8,005 nucleotides of DNA, taken from the NCBI GenBank assembly GCA_020435185.1, contig JAGRAA010000170.1, forward strand, positions 1 through 8,005. Reading direction: 5' to 3'. The stretch is from Bdellovibrionales bacterium (GTDB lineage Bacteria > Bdellovibrionota > Bdellovibrionia > Bdellovibrionales > UBA1609). The notes under the pieces are model-generated. The model ran no database searches and was not told the origin of the DNA. It saw nothing but the letters and a program-made list of their open reading frames with translations. Position numbers and translations under genes: made by a program. Shown here piece by piece: positions 1 to 6,340 of the stretch. Position 1 is the first letter of the stretch. Each line of letters starts with the position of its first letter.

Positions 1-2
1 GA

Positions 3-1343
3 TTAAGCGATTTTTAAAGCAAACCCCGCCACAAAACAAAAAAAACAAAAATCTGCGCTAGGAATATTCTTTTTAGAATCTGACATTTCTGTAATATATA
101 AATGAGAGACATCTTCTCGAGGAAAATTCTTATACCTTAAATTTAACGCTCCGATTTTAGGATGCAATGATTCTGCTTTATCTTGTTTTAAAATCAATTC
201 ATACAAGGCCACCACTGTATGGCCAGCCCCCATATCTCCGGCATCTTTACTATCATTTTCAAAATCAGAATCTATAAGCCTACGATTCTCATACCCAATG
301 AGTCGATAAGCCAACACCTCGCTTCCCTGAAAATTCACTTGAACCTTTACGTCTTTAGCGACCAAACTTACTGTTTTGATAATCTGCATTTGAAACGTTT
401 TTTTTGCTTCAGCTGAAGAGTCTATATAGGCATAGTTGCCATTTCCCTCATTGGAGATTTTCTCTAGCATTTCATCATTAAAATTTCCCATTCCGTAACC
501 ATGAACTGTCAAAAAAATATTAGAACGGGCCCAATGAGCGACGTACTCGGTTAACTGTTTGGTATCTGTAATCCCCACATTAAAATCCCCATCTGTGGAT
601 AGAATGACGCGACTTATTCCCTTATCACTAAAAAATTTATGGGCGATTTCATAAGCCGTTTGTATTCCAGCATGACCAGCCGTACTACCCGCAGCAGTTA
701 ATCCATTCACTATATCTCTTATCTGATTCTTTTGACCCCCGTCTGCCCCTTGCAAAAGCACACTGACTTTGTCTCCGTAGGTTACAATAGAAATTCGATC
801 TTCTGGACGAAGATGATCAATCAAAAAATTTAACGACTCTTTAACCAACCCTAAGCGTCCTTCTCCGTCCATTGACCCAGATACATCAATAAGAAACACC
901 AAATTTAAGGGAGAAACCTGGGACGGCTTAACTTCTTTAGCTTTTATGATCGCTTTTAACAAACGATGTGATGGCTCCCAAGGTGCATCTCCGACCTCAT
1001 AAGAAACCGATAGATTATTATTAAACTCTACAGGCTCTGTGCTTTCGTATTTAAAATAGTTTACAAATTCCTCCGTTCTCAACCTTGAAATCTCTGGAGT
1101 TCTGCCCTCATTAATTTGTGCTCTGGCATAGGTATAAGAAGCTGTGTCCACATCTATGCTAAACGTAGATAATGCTTTGTCTTCCACTTTCGTAAAAGGG
1201 AACTCCTCCTGCCCAACCTCTCCAAGCCAACATTCTACAAAATAATGAGGCTGCTCATCCTTATTCTGTAACGACTTATCACAAGAAACACTTAGAACCA
1301 CGAATAATGACAATCCTAACTTTAATGTATTTTGAATTTTCAT
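3..1343 (-). CDS. YfbK-like von Willebrand factor A lipoprotein, C-terminus apparently short
   Basis: This is an exported lipoprotein of the YfbK type, of unknown biochemical role; such proteins are thought to bind partners through a metal-dependent VWA site. Residues 1-20 form a signal peptide, with Cys21 as the likely lipidated residue (LSVSC). Residues 55-105 match the family's N-terminal domain (STFSIDVDTASY). The VWA domain spans about 146-325, with the MIDAS motif D153-x-S155-x-S157, Thr221 and Asp251 (STDGD). Residues from about 326 match the C-terminal domain (YRLIGYENR, GAGHTVVALYE). The family normally has roughly 50 more residues after the stretch aligned here to SADF...VAGFAL; this frame instead ends in TAA. 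In addition, the usual R-F-A-A-A after DF is replaced by C-F-F-C-F. The stop lies at the window edge, so truncation, frameshift and natural divergence cannot be separated. The start has a good AAAGGA ribosome site (1350-1355) six bases upstream. Confidence 0.88.
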   Translation of the reverse strand: MKIQNTLKLGLSLFVVLSVSCDKSLQNKDEQPHYFVECWLGEVGQEEFPFTKVEDKALSTFSIDVDTASYTYARAQINEGRTPEISRLRTEEFVNYFKYESTEPVEFNNNLSVSYEVGDAPWEPSHRLLKAIIKAKEVKPSQVSPLNLVFLIDVSGSMDGEGRLGLVKESLNFLIDHLRPEDRISIVTYGDKVSVLLQGADGGQKNQIRDIVNGLTAAGSTAGHAGIQTAYEIAHKFFSDKGISRVILSTDGDFNVGITDTKQLTEYVAHWARSNIFLTVHGYGMGNFNDEMLEKISNEGNGNYAYIDSSAEAKKTFQMQIIKTVSLVAKDVKVQVNFQGSEVLAYRLIGYENRRLIDSDFENDSKDAGDMGAGHTVVALYELILKQDKAESLHPKIGALNLRYKNFPREDVSHLYITEMSDSKKNIPSADFCFFCFVAGFALKIA

Positions 1344-1396
1344 AGATATTCCTTTGAAGGGCTTTTTTATTTTACGTATAAGAATCGTAATCCAAC

Positions 1397-1453
1397 TGTA
1401 TTCTCAACAGATCAAAGGGTTATTTATTTGTATTTAATGTATTCAATGAGAAT
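1397..1453. promoter_or_regulatory. Leader of the VWA gene with motifs shared with the regulator leader
   Basis: The 115-base gap between the lipoprotein gene and the VWA gene holds TGTATTCTCAA (1397-1407) and AATGTATTCA (1436-1445). Both sequences recur, fused, at 2832-2850 in front of the regulator gene. ATTCTCA (1400-1406) and TGAGAAT (1447-1453) also form a 7-base inverted repeat with a 40-base loop. The segment could be an operator, part of a promoter or a weak terminator for the lipoprotein gene. On the minus strand the first copy reads TTGAGAATACA; its TTGAGA could be a -35 box, but no well-spaced -10 box follows. The role is inferred from position only. Confidence 0.35.
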
Positions 1454-1458
1454 GCTGC

Positions 1459-1920
1459 TTACTGATAGACTGAACCGCAAGACATCGGGATCAACTTATG
1501 TGCATATTTAAAGGAATCCTCTTCATCTTCTAGATAAGCATCCCTCACTTTTTGGTTCTCGCAAGAAAGCTGATTGATTTCATCCAGACAAGTTACTGAT
1601 GCCGTAACCTCAAAAGAGAGCTGCTTTCTCTCTTCAGCCTCGTACACATCTAAAGGCGTGGAGAAAACTTCTAACGACAGCCCTATCACTTCTACCAACG
1701 GAGAATGACCAAACAATCCCAATTGGCATCTTTTAAAACTTAATTCAGTATGACAACCAGAAAGAATTAGGCAGCTACTGTAGATTAAAGAATCTACAAA
1801 AATTGGTGCTGTAGCACTCCCCCCACCTAAAGAATTTCTAAAACCCGGATTTCCAGTATCTGTACCACATCCCACAGAGTAAAAAATAAAGATAAAAACA
1901 AACACTCTCATTTTATTCAT
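1459..1920 (-). CDS. Small lipoprotein with CGTDTGNPG signature
   Basis: I do not recognise the function of this 153-residue protein. It has a short hydrophobic signal (residues 4-17) ending in a lipobox-like YSVGC, so Cys18 should be lipidated. The mature protein begins CGTDTGNPGF, a signature I associate with lipoproteins of Bdellovibrio-like and myxobacterial genomes. Six further cysteines (50, 56, 65, 111, 120, 148) suggest a disulfide-stabilised extracytoplasmic domain, and residues 96-140 are rich in acidic residues. The ATG at 1918-1920 overlaps the TGA of the upstream regulator gene by four bases and has its own AAAGGA site, so the two genes should be co-transcribed and translationally coupled. 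The pairing suggests the lipoprotein is the partner or target of the regulator, but nothing in its sequence shows how. Confidence 0.85.
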   Translation of the reverse strand: MNKMRVFVFIFIFYSVGCGTDTGNPGFRNSLGGGSATAPIFVDSLIYSSCLILSGCHTELSFKRCQLGLFGHSPLVEVIGLSLEVFSTPLDVYEAEERKQLSFEVTASVTCLDEINQLSCENQKVRDAYLEDEEDSFKYAHKLIPMSCGSVYQ

Positions 1921-2777
1921 TTGTTAGTCCTTTTTTTTACTCCTGCCACAGGAAAAAACTGAACATTAAACTGATAAATTTTATCACTTTTCACATCCTG
2001 GTCACTCAATGCAAGAATATCTCTTCGAAATTCTTTTATCCTCTCTTTTATCTTTACAACCGTTTCCTCTGAACAAGAAATGCAGGTTGTAGAAACTTCT
2101 CTCTTTTCTGGGGCATATTCTACAATAGATTCTGCTGCACGATCGATCATTTCAAAATGATAATTTAACACCACAGATGAGATCAGCTCATCAGGAGTGG
2201 CAACGTGCTCATGATTAGATCCATATCTCCCGTTCTCATATTTTTGAATGAGATTTAAAGAAATCAAATCATCAATCGCCTGTTGAATTTGCTTTACACT
2301 CACTTCCCCTTGAAACTGCTCCTGAATAGAAGTGAGTTCTTGATTAAAAGAAGGATTGGATAGCATTTCTCGAATAGGCACGTAATACCAATTCGAATAA
2401 TACTTTAACTGAAGCTGACTAAGTGAATAAGTCTTATTAGATATTCTTGTGCGAGCCAACAGCTGGGCAAACCTACTTTTTTCTTTCATTGAACTCGATT
2501 GATTAAAGAATACCAGCGGAGTAAAAAACTCTTCTTCAGCCTTAGACATCCTGAGTGCCTTAGATACTTTTGGGATACTTTTTTCAGTCAGATTTCTTCG
2601 GCCATCAATAACAAGTTTTAAAAAATTAGGGGACTTGAATCCTGCTCTAGAAGAGAAATATCTATAAGAAAAATAATTGGTTTCAGATTTATAGTAAGAA
2701 TATAGGTCTCTCAAGTATTTTCGGTAATTGCTGTATTCAAAAAGATCCGGCTTGATTTTATTTTGAGAATTATCCAT
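1917..2777 (-). CDS. TIGR02147/DUF4423-type putative transcriptional regulator
   Basis: This 286-residue protein (counted from Met at 2777) matches the TIGR02147 family, presumed cytoplasmic DNA-binding regulators of unknown target. It opens with the family's LFEYSNYRKYLRDLY segment (residues 12-26). A helix-turn-helix-like region follows at about 36-85 (FSYRYFSSRAGFKSPNFLK, then LTEKSIPKVSKALRMS). The conserved middle part YYSNWYYVPIREML is at about 126-139. A C-terminal helix (EETVVKIKERIKEFRRDILAL) leads to the typical ending YQFNVQFFP. A CISC at about 232-235 sits where other members, as I recall them, carry a Thr/Ser-rich stretch. I chose Met at 2777 because the family begins shortly before this FEY motif. 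The upstream ATG at 2828 would add 17 residues read from an inverted repeat and a T-run; neither start has a clear ribosome site. The stop overlaps the lipoprotein start (ATGA), so it heads a two-gene operon. Confidence 0.87.
   Translation of the reverse strand: MDNSQNKIKPDLFEYSNYRKYLRDLYSYYKSETNYFSYRYFSSRAGFKSPNFLKLVIDGRRNLTEKSIPKVSKALRMSKAEEEFFTPLVFFNQSSSMKEKSRFAQLLARTRISNKTYSLSQLQLKYYSNWYYVPIREMLSNPSFNQELTSIQEQFQGEVSVKQIQQAIDDLISLNLIQKYENGRYGSNHEHVATPDELISSVVLNYHFEMIDRAAESIVEYAPEKREVSTTCISCSEETVVKIKERIKEFRRDILALSDQDVKSDKIYQFNVQFFPVAGVKKRTNK
1928..1933 (-). promoter_or_regulatory. Ribosome binding site of the lipoprotein, inside the regulator gene
   Basis: AAAGGA on the minus strand lies seven bases before the ATG at 1920, within the last codons of the regulator gene. 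It supports the ATGA start over the next Met at codon 4, and reinitiation after the regulator stop. Confidence 0.7.
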
Positions 2778-2820
2778 ATAACTAACTATACGGAATATAA
2801 GAAAAAAAATAAATGTTTTG

Positions 2821-2876
2821 AGGGCCATTGGTGTATTCTCAATGTATTCACCAGACTAAACCTAGCCAATGGCCCT
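2821..2876. repeat. 11-base perfect inverted repeat between protease and regulator genes
   Basis: AGGGCCATTGG (2821-2831) and CCAATGGCCCT (2866-2876) are exact reverse complements separated by 34 bases. The element lies 11 bases beyond the protease stop, so it could end that transcript. However, the loop is long, and on the minus strand the T-run (2802-2809) starts only about 12 bases past the stem, which is poor for an intrinsic terminator. It also sits at operator distance from the regulator start, and its loop carries the motif shared with the VWA leader. Confidence 0.6.
2832..2850. promoter_or_regulatory. Candidate operator in the regulator leader
   Basis: TGTATTCTCAATGTATTCA lies in the loop of the 11-base inverted repeat, about 55 bases before the chosen regulator start. 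It is itself a tandem of two TGTATTC units 11 bases apart, about one helical turn. Its two halves recur separately at 1397-1407 and 1436-1445 in front of the VWA gene. A binding site for the regulator or another factor is a reasonable guess, not shown. Confidence 0.35.
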
Positions 2877-2887
2877 ATGTTTGGACT

Positions 2888-3751
2888 TTACTGGGGCTTC
2901 GCTAAAGAACATCCCTCTTGAGCTAAATCGATTTCAAATCCAGGAGTTAAACAGCTATAAATTTGATATGTCTGTTGTCCGTAAGAAGCTCCTTTTTCTA
3001 CAACAACCTGACCATCTTCATCGACTTCACAGGGGTTATTAATGGCACAACGTCTGCCACTTTCATTGCCGGTATTATTAATTCCCACTACAACACGAGT
3101 GTTTGTCTCGATAACGGGAGAACCACTTGTTCCGCCAATCACATGACAGCCCACATCTGTATATCGAATCGAGTCCTCAAAAGTCCATCCACCTTCTAAA
3201 AGATTAAATACAAAATATTTTATATTACAACGATACCCTCTCTCCCAGTACCCAGAAACCACATCGATCCCTGTGTCTTGGTTCGGATGACCTGGGTTAA
3301 GTATAAAAGCCTCTACACCCATTTGCTTTAGATCTTCGTAAGTCTCATTTATTCTATACAAAGCCACATCCGTACCCGTCATTGTGGCATAAACCAATTC
3401 GTTAGCACGTATACCATGAAAGCTTAATGAACGATCAGAGACCCTCATGCTTCTTCTGCTGGATGCATTTACAATCACCTCACCTGGCCCTGGCATATTT
3501 CCTATACAATGCCCATTGGTAAGAACATAAGCTTGTGACTGATCCGGCTGCCCGGTGAATCTAATGATAGAACCAGAGCAATTACTTAACTTTACAATTC
3601 CTTCAAAATCATAATCACTCAACTGTTCATCTAAAGACATTTGATTTTTATGAATTTGAACTTCTAGTGCATTAAAAGGTGCTTCTGGAAATGCAAAAGC
3701 CACTCCTGGCAATAAAAAGGAAATATAACTGACTATAACCCAAAATTTCAT
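2888..3751 (-). CDS. Secreted S1-family (chymotrypsin-fold) serine protease
   Basis: This exported endopeptidase has 287 residues. Residues 1-20 are a signal peptide ending AFA, with likely cleavage before Phe21. The catalytic triad is readable: His81 in VLTNGHC, Asp128 in GTDVALY and Ser211 in GGTSGSPV. Cys58 (NCSGSII) and Cys82, next to the histidine, match the conserved disulfide that frames the catalytic His in chymotrypsin-like enzymes. The residue six before the catalytic Ser is Ile205, where trypsin has Asp, so trypsin-like Arg/Lys specificity is unlikely; the GTSGSP motif is closer to V8-type enzymes. Four or more further cysteines (202, 235, 241, 267) suggest a disulfide-rich C-terminal part. 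There is no obvious propeptide motif, though residues 21-48 could serve as one. AGGGGG (3757-3762) five bases upstream fixes the start. The substrate is unknown. Confidence 0.92.
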   Translation of the reverse strand: MKFWVIVSYISFLLPGVAFAFPEAPFNALEVQIHKNQMSLDEQLSDYDFEGIVKLSNCSGSIIRFTGQPDQSQAYVLTNGHCIGNMPGPGEVIVNASSRRSMRVSDRSLSFHGIRANELVYATMTGTDVALYRINETYEDLKQMGVEAFILNPGHPNQDTGIDVVSGYWERGYRCNIKYFVFNLLEGGWTFEDSIRYTDVGCHVIGGTSGSPVIETNTRVVVGINNTGNESGRRCAINNPCEVDEDGQVVVEKGASYGQQTYQIYSCLTPGFEIDLAQEGCSLAKPQ

Positions 3752-3896
3752 TCGATCCCCCTAAAAAAATTTTTACCTTCTTATGATTTTAAATTTTTAA
3801 GACTTTGTAAATGGAATTTTCTTTATAACACTTATAGAAATACTTAATAAAAGCCTCTCAAGATCTCCATCACTTCGACACAGAGCATTTTGAGGG
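3752..3896 (-). other. Intergenic leader of the protease gene
   Basis: This 145-base AT-rich gap follows the barrel gene and precedes the protease. On the minus strand TTGAGA (3856-3861) is followed after 19 bases by TATAAG, with another TATAAA-like box nearby; a promoter is possible but spacing is poor. CCCTCAA just after the barrel stop can pair imperfectly with TTGAGAGG before CTTTTATT, a weak terminator candidate. Confidence 0.3.
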
Positions 3897-4694
3897 CTAA
3901 AACAATGTAGTAAAATCTAAGGCAATTTCATTTTGGTAATCTATATAGACAGACAGATTCCAAGAATTCTTATCTATATTAAAACCAAACCAAAAACTGC
4001 CATTTTCTGTAGAGGTATTTTGATTTGCCGTATCATTAAGGAGAGTTTCGTAATTTAAAGACAGGCTTACACTTGAAATATAAAACAATACACCGGGAGA
4101 AACATATAGCCTATTCTCAGTGGTCGCTTGATCTTCGTAAATTCGTTTAGACGCATCCAAAGCAAATTCCCAACTCCCCGCCACATATCCATATCCAAAC
4201 CCCAGGGTAGATATATTGTTATTACTGCCCGCAGGATCATTCAATTGAGCGGTCAAACCCCAACGATGAGTACCCTGTGGATTAAATAAAAGTCCGACTC
4301 CAGAAAGTTCATTTTCAAATCGAAATCCAATATCAACACTAGAAAACCCAAAACCTAAAGCGACTCTTGCTGTGCCATTACATCCCGTGCAATTACGAGT
4401 GGAGTAACCTCCAGCTACTCCCCACCAGCTGCCGCCAACACCTATCTCAAGACCAATTCCACTATTTCCATTTTGGTCATATTGTAAACTCAAGGCGGGA
4501 TTATTGTAGTTCACTACCCCAGCAGGGTTAACAAAAGACCATCCCCCTGAAAAATTAAGCAAAGAATAGGTCGTGGGCAAAGAGGTTCCTTGAGAAATCG
4601 CCAATAATCGAGCTCCCCCACGATTCGCGGCGAATACAAAATTTGTTAAAACTAAAATAAATAGGATAAGTGGTATTTTTTTTAATATATTCAT
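3897..4694 (-). CDS. Outer-membrane beta-barrel protein
   Basis: This 265-residue protein is probably an integral outer-membrane barrel of unknown transport role. It has a signal peptide (residues 1-22, ending VFA). The mature part is rich in Gly, Asn, Ser and aromatics arranged in alternating hydrophobic strands (for example GIGLEIGVGGSWWGVAGGYS, VALGFGFSSVDIGFRF, SFWFGFNIDKNSWNLSVYID). It ends in Phe265, the terminal aromatic expected of BAM-inserted barrels. The SFVNPAGVVNYNNPALS segment (53-69) recalls the N-terminal NPA region of FadL/PorV-like channels, but the protein is shorter than FadL (over 400 residues), so I do not assign it there. A CxxC pair (Cys102, Cys105) in a turn between strands is unusual for a barrel. 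The ribosome site is weak (GAAGAC), and the best promoter match would place transcription start almost at the ATG. Confidence 0.78.
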   Translation of the reverse strand: MNILKKIPLILFILVLTNFVFAANRGGARLLAISQGTSLPTTYSLLNFSGGWSFVNPAGVVNYNNPALSLQYDQNGNSGIGLEIGVGGSWWGVAGGYSTRNCTGCNGTARVALGFGFSSVDIGFRFENELSGVGLLFNPQGTHRWGLTAQLNDPAGSNNNISTLGFGYGYVAGSWEFALDASKRIYEDQATTENRLYVSPGVLFYISSVSLSLNYETLLNDTANQNTSTENGSFWFGFNIDKNSWNLSVYIDYQNEIALDFTTLF

Positions 4695-4703
4695 AGGTCT
4701 TCA

Positions 4704-4732
4704 TATTTTCAAAAAACTCTCCATTGTGTCAA
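4704..4732 (-). promoter_or_regulatory. Possible promoter of the barrel gene
   Basis: A perfect -35 box TTGACA (4727-4732) is followed by 17 bases and AAAATA, a poor -10 match. If used, the transcript would start only a few bases before the ATG at 4694, giving a nearly leaderless mRNA, which fits the weak ribosome site. The -10 weakness keeps this tentative. Confidence 0.35.
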
Positions 4733-4786
4733 CTGACTCCAATGAATTTATTTACTTTCTAATCTATAACCACCGTAACTATTACG

Positions 4787-4792
4787 AAGAGG
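4787..4792 (+). promoter_or_regulatory. Ribosome binding site deciding the start at 4798
   Basis: AAGAGG lies five bases before the ATG at 4798. It favours that start over the in-frame GTG at 4726, which would put 24 non-signal residues before a complete signal peptide. Confidence 0.75.
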
Positions 4793-4797
4793 TATAT

Positions 4798-5274
4798 ATG
4801 AACCCTATAAAGAAAATTTTAACTCTCTCTATCTTGACACTAATGTCATCAACAACCTTTGCTTCTAACGATACGAATCAAAACCTACCGCTTTTAAGCA
4901 AAACCCTTTCTCCTGGATTTACAAGGCCCGAATATAGAGTCTTCAAAAAATGTGAAGTCTATAAAGACAAAATCGTTATCCTTAAAGGAGTTGACTCTCT
5001 AGTTGTCACTGAAACAAAGTCTATTGAGCTCGATGGACCTATAATGAATGCTATTGTGAATGTTGCGCTTGCAGATAAACAACGATCTCCAGCTCCGACA
5101 GACGGACCAACGACTACATACTCTGTTTACTCCGATGACCTTTCTGTGGGTATCCCTGAAGAACCAAGAGCACAAAAGCAAATCCACTTTAAAGCCACAG
5201 GATCGATGAGATTGGAAACCAACCATCCCGACGCCATTTTATTGGAAAACTTTTTAAATACTGTTTGCGATTAA
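4798..5274 (+). CDS. Small secreted protein of unknown function
   Basis: I do not recognise this family. From the ATG at 4798 the protein has 158 residues. Residues 1-22 form a clear signal peptide (MNPIKKILTLSILTLMSS, then TTFA) with cleavage before Ser23. The mature part of about 136 residues has no membrane segment. It has just two cysteines (52 and 157), which could join the start and the end of the domain by a disulfide. The likely fold is mixed: strand-like segments (KDKIVILKG, SLVVTETKSIEL, KQIHFKATGSMRLET), a central helix (PIMNAIVNVALADK) and a C-terminal helix (DAILLENFLNTV). A location in the periplasm or outside the cell is inferred. It is divergently oriented to the barrel gene across 103 bases and shares that gap for its promoter; I see only weak -10-like boxes there (TCTAAT, TATAAC). 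Confidence 0.8.
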   Translation: MNPIKKILTLSILTLMSSTTFASNDTNQNLPLLSKTLSPGFTRPEYRVFKKCEVYKDKIVILKGVDSLVVTETKSIELDGPIMNAIVNVALADKQRSPAPTDGPTTTYSVYSDDLSVGIPEEPRAQKQIHFKATGSMRLETNHPDAILLENFLNTVCD

Positions 5275-5281
5275 ATGCAAT

Positions 5282-5312
5282 AGGTTGGCTCATTTTTTAA
5301 TGACGCCAACCT
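5282..5312. terminator. Shared bidirectional terminator between convergent genes
   Basis: AGGTTGGC (5282-5289) pairs with GCCAACCT (5305-5312). Inside it TCATT (5290-5294) pairs with AATGA (5299-5303) around a TTTT loop, with one bulged C at 5304. This is a 13-pair stem in the 44-base gap between two converging genes, so it can serve both. Neither side has a long T-run, so termination may be partial or the hairpin may mainly protect the 3' ends. Confidence 0.7.
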
Positions 5313-5318
5313 GTTCAA

Positions 5319-6095
5319 TTACCACTTCATGCCTGCACCCAAAGTGTAACTCGATTGAACCCCTGAATCACTGATCTCTTGAGAGGTCGCAGAACTCATA
5401 GCACGCCAATTTACAGACGTGGCTCCTGCCTCTATTCTAAAGTAGATATCTTCTCCACCTTGTACTCCGATGTGCCCCATATATTGATCATAATTATCTT
5501 CATAACTATATGTATTGCTGGTCGTTGAGTTTTCTACCTGAATGCTGGCTTTACCTCCTCGAGAGGCAAAAGTCACATACACAAGAAGCTTTGAATCTTT
5601 TCTGTATCCTAAAGATAAGCCATACTCTGTGCCATAGGGTCTCGAACGCGTTTGAGTATCAATGCTATTGGCACTTGCCGATTGTGTCTGAGTGGAGTCA
5701 AAGCCACCCGCAAATAAAGTGCTTTTCCAGCCATTTCCTTTGGGATCACCAAGCCATTGAAACCTTAAACCTATGGTTGGAGTATAGTAGAGCTCCAGTC
5801 GGCTGAGTAGACCAAACCCCACATCAAAACTTGTTCCTGCGAACCCTCCAAACAAAAAATCAAACAAATCCCCGCTCACCTCATTCACTGTAATTTTTGT
5901 TCTTGTAGGAGGATTTGTTGTGACATCTTCTATCGTAGTCACCGAAACCGTCGGTGAGAGGTTAAGTCCTATATGACCTTTGCCCGTTTCTCCACTCACT
6001 TCAGGGGTCTGGTTGGTCGTTGTCGGAAGCTTAACTGTTGTTGCACATCCTGAAACAAACACCGTGATTATTGACAAAAATAAGAGGTTACGCAT
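5319..6095 (-). CDS. Outer-membrane lipoprotein with barrel-like C-terminal part
   Basis: This 258-residue protein has a short signal peptide with lipobox VSGC, so Cys17 should be lipidated. A Thr-rich linker follows (residues 19-72). Residues 75-258 alternate hydrophobic and polar residues as in beta-barrel strands (LELYYTPTIGLRFQWLG, EYGLSLGYR, KLLVYVTFASRG, IYFRIEAGATSVNW). It ends in Trp258 (GAGMKW), an aromatic terminus like that of BAM substrates. The combination of a lipid anchor and a barrel-like domain is less common than either alone. The alternative is a soluble beta-sandwich lipoprotein that happens to end in Trp. I do not recognise the family. The ribosome site AGGGAG is well placed, and a good promoter lies about 50 bases upstream. 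Confidence 0.8.
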   Translation of the reverse strand: MRNLLFLSIITVFVSGCATTVKLPTTTNQTPEVSGETGKGHIGLNLSPTVSVTTIEDVTTNPPTRTKITVNEVSGDLFDFLFGGFAGTSFDVGFGLLSRLELYYTPTIGLRFQWLGDPKGNGWKSTLFAGGFDSTQTQSASANSIDTQTRSRPYGTEYGLSLGYRKDSKLLVYVTFASRGGKASIQVENSTTSNTYSYEDNYDQYMGHIGVQGGEDIYFRIEAGATSVNWRAMSSATSQEISDSGVQSSYTLGAGMKW

Positions 6096-6147
6096 ACTTC
6101 TCTCCCTAGGGATGGTTGATTCTATTCTCTTGTCTGCGGTATGCCTT

Positions 6148-6175
6148 ATTGTATGGTAGCTTGAAGCGCTGACAA
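6148..6175 (-). promoter_or_regulatory. Sigma70-type promoter of the barrel-like lipoprotein
   Basis: TTGTCA (6170-6175) and TACAAT (6148-6153), each five of six matches to consensus, are separated by 16 bases on the minus strand. The -10 box is 52 bases from the ATG at 6095, leaving a leader of about 45 bases. This is the clearest promoter match in the window. Confidence 0.6.
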
Positions 6176-6340
6176 AGCATCTTCATTCAACAAACCTCAT
6201 TCTAGACCTTTCGATACTATGTAGGAGTTACAAAAAAACATGTATTTTTTCGTAAACCAAAAAAACCAAGCCAGCAAATATGCCTTTGTGGGTTATAAGA
6301 CTGCATACGCTTTATAAATCTGAATTAAAAGGGGCCTATT
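6176..6340 (+). other. Upstream region of the gene at 6341, with AT-rich near-palindrome
   Basis: This is the plus-strand side of a 245-base divergent gap. It holds an A-run and T-run facing each other around CATG (6232-6250), loosely extended by GTTAC and GTAAAC outside, which may be a weak hairpin or a protein site. TATAAA (6313-6318) is a possible -10 box but has no -35 match at normal spacing. AAAGGGG (6328-6334) is the ribosome site of the next gene. I see no gene here. Confidence 0.35.

Noticed and set aside
1351..1360. Palindrome CCTTTGAAGG over the VWA ribosome site as a translation switch
   Set aside because: The stem is only four base pairs with a two-base loop, too short to form a stable hairpin.
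2778..2828. A 17-residue hydrophobic N-terminal extension of the regulator (possible membrane anchor)
   Set aside because: It is translated from the inverted repeat arm and a T-run, which gives Phe by composition, contains Arg in the middle, and is not expected in a family that normally starts near the later Met.
2963..3199. Plus-strand open frame opposite the serine protease
   Set aside because: The minus strand has a clear catalytic triad and signal peptide; the opposite frame has no ribosome site or recognisable features. The same holds for the opposite-strand frames at 219-416, 4999-5226, 5510-5806 and 7101-7328.
3897..4694. Assignment of the barrel to the FadL fatty-acid transporter family
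   Set aside because: Only the NPA-type N-terminal segment is similar; the protein is far shorter than FadL and no hatch domain can be identified.
4726..4797. GTG start adding 24 residues to the small secreted protein
   Set aside because: It would put a polar segment before a complete signal peptide; the ATG at 4798 has a well-spaced AAGAGG site.
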